From a bacterium (GTDB lineage Bacteria > UBA9089 > UBA9088): a DNA stretch of 9,776 nucleotides. Below are positions 1 through 6,332 of this stretch, one piece after another (position 1 is the first letter of the stretch; the number at the start of each line of letters is the position of its first letter). Made by a program: the position numbers and the translations under genes. The DNA lies in the NCBI GenBank assembly GCA_040756715.1, contig JBFLYE010000169.1, positions 1-9,776 of the forward strand. The letters are read 5' to 3'. The notes beneath the pieces were generated by a model, which made no database searches, was not told the DNA's origin, and was given only the letters and a program-made list of their open reading frames with translations.

Positions 1-20
1 TATAAAACTTAAACCTTCAA

Positions 21-51
21 TTCAAAATTCAAAATTTAGAATTCAAAATTT
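21..51. repeat. AT-rich short tandem repeat at left edge
   Basis: The nonamer TTCAAAATT occurs three times, at 21-29, 28-36 and 42-50. The first two overlap and give a 7-base period. The last copy lies inside the 90-bp inverted repeat and is therefore also present at the right end of the window. No gene reads through it. It looks like simple AT-rich intergenic sequence, and no function can be assigned. Confidence 0.5.
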
Positions 52-127
52 CTTAAAAGGTGGATGAATTTTTAAACAGATAAACACACACTATCTATTT
101 TTGCACTAAGTGATGGAAGATACTATA
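38..127 (+). repeat. Left copy of 90-bp terminal inverted repeat
   Basis: Positions 38-127 match the reverse complement of 9687-9776 at 89 of 90 bases. The only difference is A at 90 against C in the other copy. Identity stops abruptly after 127, where this copy runs into cyclase coding sequence and the other continues into the VIT/VWA upstream region. This copy supplies the GTG/ATG start codons (110, 113) and the first five codons of the truncated cyclase frame. It could be a dispersed intergenic repeat, a mobile-element remnant or an assembly/amplification junction. No transposase is visible. Confidence 0.93.
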
Positions 128-517
128 GTTAAACCAGAAGAGCTAAAAGGCATTCTTGATTGCGACCTTCTTATGATCCGTACGGGATTTTTTAAATTCC
201 GTCAATCTGATATTTATCGGCTGAATAATCCTGGTATATCTTCTTTATCGGCAGAATGGCTTCGCAGAAAACATCCACACATAAAAGCTATAGGCATTGA
301 TTCAATCTCGGTTTCTTCCTTTCAACATAGGGAGGAGGGACGAAGGACACATCAGATATTGCTTGCCGAACAGGGTTATCCTGGATGTCCTATGCTCCTC
401 ATAGAAGATATGGACCTCTCATTCAATAATGGCAAATTGCTTAAGGTATATGTAGTTCCCTTGATGCTTGAGGGTGTGGATAGTATGCCCTGTAGTGTTA
501 TTGGAGAGTATGAATAA
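113..517 (+). pseudogene. Cyclase family protein (kynurenine formamidase-like), N-terminally truncated
   Basis: The frame encodes the C-terminal half of a cyclase (PF04199) family protein. Recognisable elements are the LLMIRTGF strand (residues about 19-26), the GIDSISV stretch (61-67), THQILL with His80, and LLIEDMDL with Glu98, followed by the VVPL segment near the C-terminus. In characterised kynurenine formamidases, a His and a Glu in these places complete a metal site whose other ligands come from an N-terminal HxGTHxD motif. That motif and about 100 residues are absent here. A stop codon (107-109) precedes the frame, and its first five codons (M-E-D-T-I) belong to the 90-bp repeat, so the natural start has been lost at the 127/128 junction. 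The remaining 135 residues are unlikely to be an active enzyme. It ends 6 bp before the glycosyltransferase-like gene and may once have been its operon partner. Confidence 0.72.
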
Positions 518-523
518 GGATAA

Positions 524-2368
524 ATGAAAGCAAATATCTTTCTAGCTGATGATAGGATATCTGACAAAAAACTGATAAGGATAATTGCTGACAAAAAAAT
601 AGATTGGTGGATATATTTGGGCTCCAATTATGAAACTCATCTTCATTATTGCTCTATTATTCCAAAATCCGTGAAAAAAATAGGTATGGGCAGGTCCTTG
701 CAATCAGTCGCAAAAAAACTTAGAAGGCCTTTTATTGATCTTATCGGAGACCTGGGAGAAAAATACGACTCTCTTACCTGGTGGTGTTCTAGGATCTCTG
801 AAAAAAATCCCCTTGTTAGCTCTTTATTTTTGAAAATATGCTATTTCTTTCTCTTAAAAGATATAGTTGCCAACAAGGAGGGAAATATTCTTATTATCTC
901 ATTAAGTTCGGTTTTAAATAATTTAATAGCCAAAGAGCTTGGAAAGGATGGTTGTAGAATTAACTGGATAGGAAATAAACCTTCTTATTGTATAATCACC
1001 ATTAAAAGATTATTCGTAGAGGTCTTAAAATGTGCTTTATTCTTTCTCTTTGAGAATATTAAACGATCAATTATTGCTAAACAGCAATCTTTACCTCTGC
1101 CAGATAAGAAGGAGGGCAAAAAAACTCTAGTGCTACATTCATGGTATGACGAAGGGTGTTTTGAGGGAAATGCAATAAAGCATCGTTATTTTGGAGATCT
1201 TTCTGAAATGGCTATAAGCAAAGGGTATCAGGTTATAATTATTCCCGAGATATACAATATAAAACGATCATACAAAGAAGCTTTAAGGTTTATGTTAAAG
1301 AACACTTCAAAAGACAAGTTCTATGTTCCTAAAGAATACTTCTTTAGAATGATTGATTATTTTAATGCTGTGAAGGTAGTATTTAGTCAGATTATGTTCA
1401 AATTTAATAATGTAGAATTATTAGGTCTGGATATCTCAGAATTATTATGGGAAGCTAAGCTTTCAAATTTGGATTGTAATTCTTCTATGAACTATTTCTT
1501 TGTCAAAGAAATCGCAAGAAAAAATATTCCCATAGATATTTTTATTGACACCTTTGAATATATGATTCAGGAAAGGTCATTTCAGGCTGGAATGAAAAAA
1601 TATTATCCCCATGCAAAAAGGATTGGTTATATGCATTTTCCATTGTCTCCGAACCTCCTATGTTCTTTTATTTCAAAAAAAGAAGCCAATTATATTCCCC
1701 TTCCTGACAAAATTGTCTTAAGTGGTGAATTTTTTAGGGAAATATTGCTTCGTGAAGGGTATCCTCAGGAAATACTTGTAAGTGGCCCAGCTATCCGATA
1801 CCAATATCTATGGAAATCCATTATTGATAAGAAAGAAGCAAAAAAAGAAGATAAACCGGAAAAGCACATTGTTCTTCTACCTTTGCCTATAACTCGTGCA
1901 GATTCCCTTGAAATATGCCTGAAGGTCTCTGCTGCCTTAAGAAATATAGATAATATTGAAATATGGCTAAAACCCCATCCTTTTATGAGTGAAAAAAAAA
2001 TAAAAGCGATCATTTCCAAGTATCATTTACCAGAGAACTATATTATTGTTAAAGAAGAAATATCAAAACTCTTGCCATCTGTAAGTGTTGGTATTGTTGC
2101 TGTTTCTTCTTCTGCCCTTGATCTTGCGGTTTCAGGTATTCCTATAGTTAGAATTGGTTCGGAAAAAAATCTGAATATAGACCCCTTGGATTGGCTTCAG
2201 GAGATAAAAGAGCCGGCATATGATAGCGAAGAGATTAGAAATCAGGTTGAAGAAGCCTTAAATCTGGGTGAAGATGAAAGAAATGAGCTAATGGAAAAAG
2301 GGAAAGAATTATTGAAAAAATATTTCAATCCAGTAAATGATAAAACTATGGAGGCTTTCTTTGCTTAA
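524..2368 (+). CDS. Putative surface carbohydrate biosynthesis protein, GT-B-like
   Basis: This 614-residue protein looks like the large GT-B-fold proteins that act in surface polysaccharide or O-antigen assembly, most like the family described as surface carbohydrate biosynthesis protein (TIGR04326-like; recognised by eye, not searched). The C-terminal domain carries KPHP at 483-486 and VSSSALDLAVSGIP at 527-540. That pairing is also seen in CDP-glycerol glycerophosphotransferase-type and related GT-B enzymes, where it contributes to nucleotide-sugar binding. The N-terminal 200 residues are hydrophobic in places (about 100-115 and 165-185), but no signal peptide is evident, so it is probably cytoplasmic or membrane-associated. 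AAGGA (516-520) precedes the ATG. It starts 6 bp after the cyclase remnant and overlaps the next methyltransferase gene, indicating one transcript. Arginine codons include CGT and CGA, which I did not see in the pyrH gene of the right block. Donor and acceptor are unknown. Confidence 0.68.
   Translation: MKANIFLADDRISDKKLIRIIADKKIDWWIYLGSNYETHLHYCSIIPKSVKKIGMGRSLQSVAKKLRRPFIDLIGDLGEKYDSLTWWCSRISEKNPLVSSLFLKICYFFLLKDIVANKEGNILIISLSSVLNNLIAKELGKDGCRINWIGNKPSYCIITIKRLFVEVLKCALFFLFENIKRSIIAKQQSLPLPDKKEGKKTLVLHSWYDEGCFEGNAIKHRYFGDLSEMAISKGYQVIIIPEIYNIKRSYKEALRFMLKNTSKDKFYVPKEYFFRMIDYFNAVKVVFSQIMFKFNNVELLGLDISELLWEAKLSNLDCNSSMNYFFVKEIARKNIPIDIFIDTFEYMIQERSFQAGMKKYYPHAKRIGYMHFPLSPNLLCSFISKKEANYIPLPDKIVLSGEFFREILLREGYPQEILVSGPAIRYQYLWKSIIDKKEAKKEDKPEKHIVLLPLPITRADSLEICLKVSAALRNIDNIEIWLKPHPFMSEKKIKAIISKYHLPENYIIVKEEISKLLPSVSVGIVAVSSSALDLAVSGIPIVRIGSEKNLNIDPLDWLQEIKEPAYDSEEIRNQVEEALNLGEDERNELMEKGKELLKKYFNPVNDKTMEAFFA
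2350..2354 (+). promoter_or_regulatory. Shine-Dalgarno GGAGG supporting a TTG start at 2361
   Basis: GGAGG lies six bases before TTG 2361, inside the last codons of the preceding gene. The upstream in-frame ATG at 2337 has no purine-rich sequence in front of it. The site therefore favours TTG as the start of the methyltransferase and an 8-base overlap with the preceding stop. Confidence 0.6.
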
Positions 2369-3221
2369 ACTAATTATTAAAATTATACATCGCCTTATAA
2401 GGTATATTCTGCCATATAAGATGCATCATAAGGAAATAAGGTTAGTAGCTAGTGCTTATGATATGTATTCGGCTCCAGATGAAGATTTCTTTGCTAGTAT
2501 TTATCTTAAAATAATCAAGGATGCTATTGGAGATAAGGGATTGAAGATACTAGATGCTGGTTGCGGACAGGGAAGACTATCAATTCCATTGGCAAAGGAT
2601 GGACATATAGTAACCGGGGTTGATCTTACAGAAAAAGCAATTGAGCAAGGGAAAAAATACGCTAACAAGGCAGGGGTTAAAATTGAATTCATCATTGACG
2701 ATATTCTACATTACCTTAAGGAATCATTAGAAAATCAATTTGATTGTGTAATATGCACAGAGGTGGTTTATATGCTGCCCCAATATGAAGAAATAATAAG
2801 GAATCTGGTGAGGACGCTTAAACCAGGTGGAATACTAGCTCTTGGTGTGAGGCCAAAGCTATATAATGTGCTTTATTACATAAAGAATAATAATATTGAG
2901 AAAGCCCTTTATATTTCAAAGAATAGGGACGGAAATAAGCTTCACTGGTTTTTCAATTGGTTCACCAAAGAAGAAATAAAGGAGATGTTATGTGCATTGG
3001 GTATGAAAGAGTTAAGCATTTATGGAATAGGCTTGATATCAGGGATAGAAGGAGATCCTCAATCATTATTTATCCAACCATCAAAATTAAATGAAGAAAA
3101 TAGAAAGAAAATCTTTGAAATAGAAGTGCAACTTGGCCCAATTTATCCAGATTCGGGTAGATATATGTTAGTTATAGGCAAAAAGGGAAATAAAAAATGT
3201 AATCAATATACTATTGTTTGA
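2361..3221 (+). CDS. Class I SAM-dependent methyltransferase
   Basis: The protein (286 residues from TTG 2361, or 294 from the in-frame ATG at 2337) has a Rossmann-fold methyltransferase core. Motif I is LDAGCGQGR at residues 64-72. VDLTEKAIEQG follows with Asp88 as the likely ribose-binding acid, then DDILHYL, and FDCVICTEVVYML with LKPGGILAL as the later strands. The first 20 residues are basic and hydrophobic (repeated I, L, K, R), which may be a membrane-associating helix. I prefer TTG 2361 because of GGAGG at the right spacing. The gene overlaps the glycosyltransferase-like gene by 8 bp, so the two are probably translationally coupled. By context it may methylate a sugar or lipid-linked glycan, for example as a chain modification or terminator, but the acceptor cannot be read from the sequence. 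A ubiquinone- or small-molecule-type methyltransferase is an alternative. Confidence 0.8.
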   Translation: MLKLIIKIIHRLIRYILPYKMHHKEIRLVASAYDMYSAPDEDFFASIYLKIIKDAIGDKGLKILDAGCGQGRLSIPLAKDGHIVTGVDLTEKAIEQGKKYANKAGVKIEFIIDDILHYLKESLENQFDCVICTEVVYMLPQYEEIIRNLVRTLKPGGILALGVRPKLYNVLYYIKNNNIEKALYISKNRDGNKLHWFFNWFTKEEIKEMLCALGMKELSIYGIGLISGIEGDPQSLFIQPSKLNEENRKKIFEIEVQLGPIYPDSGRYMLVIGKKGNKKCNQYTIV

Positions 3222-3400
3222 AGAAAATTCGCTGAAAAATAGTATTTTAAAAAGGGAAGAAATATCCAATGAAAATTAAATTATTTACTAAATCTCATAA
3301 TGAAACTTTATTAAAAGAAATCGATAACCAGAGAGGACAGTTTAGCGCGGAAGAACATGCGTAGATTATTGAAAAAGAATTCGCTGAGGATTTTGCCTCT

Positions 3401-3406
3401 AAGGAG
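3401..3406 (+). promoter_or_regulatory. Possible internal ribosome binding site before TTG 3413
   Basis: AAGGAG sits six bases before an in-frame TTG, 37 bases after the premature TAG. It could allow translation to restart on the broken methyltransferase. The same bases also encode Lys-Glu in the undamaged frame, so the match may be incidental. Confidence 0.3.
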
Positions 3407-3777
3407 AATCTTTTGCGTAAGTATTTGAAATGCGATCATACAAAATTAGTATCGCTATCTTTTTTGATCAAATATATTTATGATGAAGGATTTCAAAATA
3501 TTCTCTCCTTGGGTGCCGGTTCATGTTGGATGGAGTATTTGTTAAAGTGTGCTCTTCCCAACAGGAAAGTAATTGCTGCCGATTTTGATTCTTATTTTAT
3601 TAAAAAGGCGCAGGAATTTTTTCCAGAGATACTTGCAATTCAGTATGATTTTTTCAAGGATAATTATTTGGTTTTCAAAGAAACTCTTGGGATAGAATGT
3701 GATCTTGCTGTTTTCTTTGGCTCTGCATATGTTATGAATGATGATGACTTTGTTATTCAGTTTTCTGCTTTGAGAGA

Positions 3778-3784
3778 GGGGGGG
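3778..3784 (+). repeat. Run of seven G at the frameshift
   Basis: This seven-G homopolymer interrupts an AT-rich methyltransferase gene. With seven G the reading frame stops at once. With eight G it reads Gly-Gly-Val-Lys-Arg and continues for 80 more codons. Such tracts slip during replication and can act as on/off switches in surface-glycan genes. They are also typical places for sequencing error. Confidence 0.7.
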
Positions 3785-4040
3785 TAAAACGAATAATTGA
3801 TTTTCATAGCGGGTATGTTTCTTTAAAAGAGATGCTCAAATGGATGGCATTAAAATGTTTCAATTTATTAAGAAGTAAAAACCATTACATTGGCAAATTT
3901 CATGGATATGGGAGAACTCGAGGGGAATTGCGAAGGCTTTATAAAAAATCAGGGTTTCAGATTTTAAAGGAAGTAGCGATAACCCCTTATAAGTATGTAG
4001 CTATTCTTAAGGCTATAGATTCTTAGGAAAGGGTGTGTAA

Positions 4041-4073
4041 ATGATTCCAGTAAGGTATGGCTGTATTTTCTGA
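4041..4073 (+). pseudogene. Possible first codons of a KdsB/SpsF-like nucleotidyltransferase
   Basis: ATG 4041 is preceded by AGGAAAGGG (4025-4033) and reads MIPVRYGCIF before TGA at 4071-4073. The first seven residues resemble the start of KdsB-type CMP-sugar synthetases (IPARYGSxRLPGK). A gene of that kind would fit a polysaccharide locus. Similarity ends at the Gly, and the ftsH-like tail begins within a few bases, so the rest of the gene would have been lost at the junction. Only seven residues support this, so it is tentative. Confidence 0.25.
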
Positions 4074-4137
4074 TGCTTTAATTGAAAAAGAAATCCTTGA
4101 GGCAGAGGATATAAAGAAGATATTGGGGGATGGATAA
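4057..4137 (+). pseudogene. ftsH: 3' end of ftsH (C-terminal codons only)
   Basis: The frame ending at TAA 4135-4137 reads DALIEKEILEAEDIKKIL and resembles the extreme C-terminus of the FtsH zinc metalloprotease, where an ALLEKETLDGEEIKEIL-like helix closes the protease domain. Nothing of the ATPase or HEXXH protease domain is present upstream. The similarity seems to start near 4072-4081, and the bases before it appear to belong to the left block. It overlaps the larB start by 8 bp, suggesting that ftsH and larB were neighbours in one operon before the break. The call rests on about 18 residues. An open frame from ATG 4057 exists (26 residues), but I do not consider it a functional gene. Confidence 0.5.
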
Positions 4138-4798
4138 TAAAGAGCATTTCAAGTTTGACAGAGATAGGCTAATAAGGCAGGGTTTTCCTGAGGTAATCCT
4201 TGGCTTGGGTAAGAAAAAGGAGGATATTTTAAATATTGTTAAGGAGGCTTTAAAAAGCCCGGGAAATATCCTTATTACAAGAACAAATTGCGATGTTTAT
4301 CTTGGAATAAAAGAAATTGAAAATAATGCAATATGGCACGAAAATGCTAAATGTATTACCATAAGGAGGAAAAAAGCCGATAAATTAGCTGGTCCTGTGC
4401 TTGTTTTAACCGGTGGAACATCGGATATACCTGTAGCAGAGGAGGCAGCAACTACATTGGAGATAATGGATATTGAGGTTTTTAAAAGCTATGATGTTGG
4501 TGTGGCTGGGATACACAGGCTATTCAAAGAAAAGGAAAAGCTTGAGAAGGCAATTTGCATCATTGTGGTGGCTGGAATGGATGGAGCATTAGCATCTGTA
4601 GTGGGTGGCCTTGTTTCTTGCCCGGTAATTGCTGTTCCAACCAGCATTGGATATGGTGTATCATTTTCTGGCATAGCTCCTTTACTTGCTATGCTTAATT
4701 CCTGTGCTCCAGGTATAGGTGTAGTAAACATAGACAATGGATTTGGTGCAGCATACCTTACCTTTAGGATAATAAAAACCATCTCAAAAAAGCATTAA
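4130..4798 (+). CDS. larB: LarB: pyridinium-3,5-biscarboxylic acid mononucleotide synthase
   Basis: LarB carboxylates and hydrolyses nicotinic acid adenine dinucleotide to start synthesis of the nickel-pincer nucleotide cofactor of lactate racemase and related enzymes. Its fold is related to PurE. The match is clear along the protein: RDRLIRQGFPEVI (10-23), GGTSDIPVAEEA (95-106), DVGVAGIHR (122-130), a VVAGMDGALASVVGGL stretch, AVPTSIGYG, and MLNSCAPG followed by VVNIDNGFGAA. Cys192 in LNSCA corresponds to the cysteine reported to form the pyridine adduct. At 222 residues it lacks the short helical N-terminal region of many LarB proteins (about 245-255). An in-frame stop at 4112-4114 rules out a much longer start, and ATG 4130 overlaps the ftsH-like stop. 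No larC or larE is visible in the window. It converges on the CBS-PAS gene. Older databases call it an AIR carboxylase or NCAIR mutase (PurE)-related protein. Confidence 0.92.
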   Translation: MDNKEHFKFDRDRLIRQGFPEVILGLGKKKEDILNIVKEALKSPGNILITRTNCDVYLGIKEIENNAIWHENAKCITIRRKKADKLAGPVLVLTGGTSDIPVAEEAATTLEIMDIEVFKSYDVGVAGIHRLFKEKEKLEKAICIIVVAGMDGALASVVGGLVSCPVIAVPTSIGYGVSFSGIAPLLAMLNSCAPGIGVVNIDNGFGAAYLTFRIIKTISKKH

Positions 4799-4805
4799 TG
4801 CTCAT

Positions 4806-4819
4806 GGGGACAAATCCCC
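4806..4819. terminator. Small GGGG/CCCC hairpin between convergent genes
   Basis: GGGG (4806-4809) and CCCC (4816-4819) flank a six-base loop, with a second CCCC at 4823-4826. The element fills most of the 32-bp gap between the stops of larB and the CBS-PAS gene. The stem is short and no clear T-run follows in either direction, so it would be a weak terminator. It may instead be one copy of a short dispersed intergenic repeat. Confidence 0.35.
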
Positions 4820-4830
4820 TGACCCCTTAA

Positions 4831-5451
4831 CTAAACACATGCAATAATGTATATCGCCCCCTCTACTTTATTGTCTTCCTTAATATATCCAGCATCAAAT
4901 ATAAAATTTCCCTCTTTTTTTCTTGAAGCTGGAGGTTCTATTTTTACATTAAAAACATCTTTAAAATCCCTCCCTATCTTTTTCCCTTTTGTATTGCTAA
5001 TGGATGAGGCAGATGGATTAAGGTAGAGAATTTTTCCTAGCTCTGAGGTAATCACAACACCCACAGGAAGGTGGTTAAATAGCTTAGAATAAAGCCCTTT
5101 TTTTTCCTTATTTTCTTCTCCCTCCCATCCTGCAATCAATTCAAACCTTTCCCACATATCCACTATATTCCCAGAGCTATCCATTATGGGAAGCTTCTTT
5201 ATTTTGTTAAAATTTTTGAGGAGTAAATTAAGAAAATGGATATCCTTTTCTTTGTCAATTGGATTAAGGTAATACTCAATAACATTGGCAATGGGAAGGT
5301 TAATGTCATCCTTCATCCCAGAGGATGCGATTATATCCTGCTTTGAGAGAAAGCCCAACATTTTTCTTTTTTCATCAACTATTGGAATGGAGCTAATGGG
5401 ATATTTTAGAAATAGCCTGATCAGCTCCATCTTTGTTTTAATTGATTCCAT
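4831..5451 (-). CDS. CBS domain and PAS domain protein
   Basis: The first 110 residues look like a CBS pair. ISSIPIVDEKRKMLGFLSKQDI (about 19-40) is the second half of a first CBS motif that lacks its leading strand, and residues 52-108 (NVIEYYLNPID, KKLPIMDSSGNIVDMWERFELI) form the second. From about 120 to the end is a compact PAS domain, starting LFNHLPVGVVITSELGKILYLNPSASSI and closing with the strand GAIYIIACV. CBS pairs usually bind adenine nucleotides and PAS domains sense small ligands or redox state. No kinase, cyclase or DNA-binding output follows, so it may act by binding a partner. An in-frame stop shortly upstream fixes ATG 5451. It overlaps the end of miaA by 14 bp with no clear Shine-Dalgarno, implying translational coupling. 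It is the last gene of the minus-strand run. The ligand and partner are unknown. Confidence 0.75.
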   Translation of the reverse strand: MESIKTKMELIRLFLKYPISSIPIVDEKRKMLGFLSKQDIIASSGMKDDINLPIANVIEYYLNPIDKEKDIHFLNLLLKNFNKIKKLPIMDSSGNIVDMWERFELIAGWEGEENKEKKGLYSKLFNHLPVGVVITSELGKILYLNPSASSISNTKGKKIGRDFKDVFNVKIEPPASRKKEGNFIFDAGYIKEDNKVEGAIYIIACV

Positions 5452-6325
5452 ATTCTTTTAAAACCATTTCTATATCCCCTTTCTTTACGAAGATATACCT
5501 TTTATCATTTCTAAACCAGGTCATCTGCCTTTTTGCAAATTGCCTTGTTCTTCTTTTCATTAGAGAAATTGCCTCAGCAAGGCTTATTTCTTCCTTTAGA
5601 TACCTTATAATTTCCCTATATCCAATCCCGCTCATAGAGGTAAGGGAAGGGCTATATCCTAAGGAAAGGAGCATTTTTGTCTCATCAATCAAGCCTTTTT
5701 CTATCATTTTCTCTACCCGCTCATTTATCCTTTCATAAAGGGTTTTTCTCTCACAATCTATACATAGGCAGATAAATTTTATTTCCAAAGGCTTTGTTTC
5801 TCTTTGTAAAACAGAGATAGGCTTTCCTGTTAAATAAAAAACCTCCAATGCCCTGATAAGCCTCTTTTTATCATTCTTATTTATTACCTTTGCTTTCTCT
5901 GGGTCTATCTTTTTAAGCCTTTCCCAAAGATTTTCTTCCTTTTCCAGGGATTCCCTTATTTCTTCTGAGGAAGATGGTGAAAGAAATATTCCATCCATAA
6001 GCCTTTTGATATATAAACCACACCCTCCCACCACAAATGGAATTTTTCCCTTTTTAAAAATTTTTTCTAAAATTAAACATCCTTTAGCTACAAAATCTGC
6101 TACACTAAATTTCTCACTAGGATTAACTAGGTCTATAATGTGGTAAGGAATTTGCTCTCGATAAGATTTTTCCGGCTTTGAGGTGGCAATATCCATATAT
6201 CTGTAAATTGTCCGAGAATCTGCACAAATAATTTCGCCATTATATTTTAAAGCAAGCTTGTGTGCTATTTCTGTTTTCCCTACACCGGTTGGACCAGCAA
6301 TAACAATTGCTGTATTATCTTTCAC
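5438..6325 (-). CDS. miaA: tRNA dimethylallyltransferase MiaA
   Basis: MiaA transfers a dimethylallyl group to N6 of A37 in tRNAs that read codons starting with U. The P-loop GPTGVGKT is at 11-18. It is followed by the DSRTIYRYMDIATSKP region with the catalytic-type Asp36, then HIIDLVNPSEKFSVADF, and a C-terminal MSGIGYREI and TRQFAKRQMTWFRND that recognise tRNA. Length (295) is normal. The usual GGTGLY motif reads GGCGLY at 100-105, a Thr-to-Cys change. The start is GTG 6325, 7 bp after the frr stop, with AGGA as a weak ribosome binding site. It sits in the pyrH-frr-miaA run and overlaps the CBS-PAS gene. Adjacency of miaA to frr is less usual than the common frr-uppS-cdsA order. Confidence 0.97.
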   Translation of the reverse strand: MKDNTAIVIAGPTGVGKTEIAHKLALKYNGEIICADSRTIYRYMDIATSKPEKSYREQIPYHIIDLVNPSEKFSVADFVAKGCLILEKIFKKGKIPFVVGGCGLYIKRLMDGIFLSPSSSEEIRESLEKEENLWERLKKIDPEKAKVINKNDKKRLIRALEVFYLTGKPISVLQRETKPLEIKFICLCIDCERKTLYERINERVEKMIEKGLIDETKMLLSLGYSPSLTSMSGIGYREIIRYLKEEISLAEAISLMKRRTRQFAKRQMTWFRNDKRYIFVKKGDIEMVLKEYGIN

Positions 6326-6332
6326 TTAAATC

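Larger units (their letters stand above)
3269..4026 (+). pseudogene. Second class I methyltransferase, broken by an internal TAG and a frameshift
   Basis: Reading from ATG 3269 (GGGAAG upstream) gives 31 protein-like residues, then TAG at 3362-3364, and the same frame continues with IIEKEFAEDFASKENLLRKY. The core has ILSLGAGSCWMEYLL (a motif I variant with GAGSCW) and VIAADFD, typical of a methyltransferase. The frame closes at TAA 3785-3787 straight after a run of seven G, while the +1-base frame carries on with VKRIIDFHSGYVSLKEML to TAG 4024-4026. Adding one G and one sense codon would restore a protein of about 253 residues, a normal length. The TAG could come from a CAG or similar codon. 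A shorter product could start at TTG 3413, which has AAGGAG six bases upstream, but it would lack both the N-terminus and the C-terminal third. Sequencing errors could explain one lesion; two suggest a decaying gene. Its role was probably polysaccharide-related methylation. Confidence 0.75.

Noticed and set aside
101-129. Promoter TTGCAC-17-TATAGT at the edge of the left repeat
   Set aside because: The -35 matches only three of six bases, and the box lies at or beyond the start of the truncated cyclase frame. It would at best drive the glycosyltransferase-like gene and cannot be separated from chance in AT-rich sequence.
3362-3364. TAG recoding (amber read as an amino acid) in the second methyltransferase
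   Set aside because: TAG ends frr, the CBS-PAS gene and the restored methyltransferase frame in the same window. Pyrrolysine-type or code reassignment is therefore not supported by a single internal TAG.
3226-3389. Short direct repeat ATTCGCTGA on both sides of the second methyltransferase start
   Set aside because: Nine bases in AT-rich DNA about 150 bp apart is weak, and one copy lies inside coding sequence.
5442-5738. Plus-strand open frame of 98 codons opposite miaA
   Set aside because: It is the complement of conserved miaA codons and has no ribosome binding site or family features. The same applies to the other long frames opposite pyrH, frr, larB and the VIT/VWA gene.
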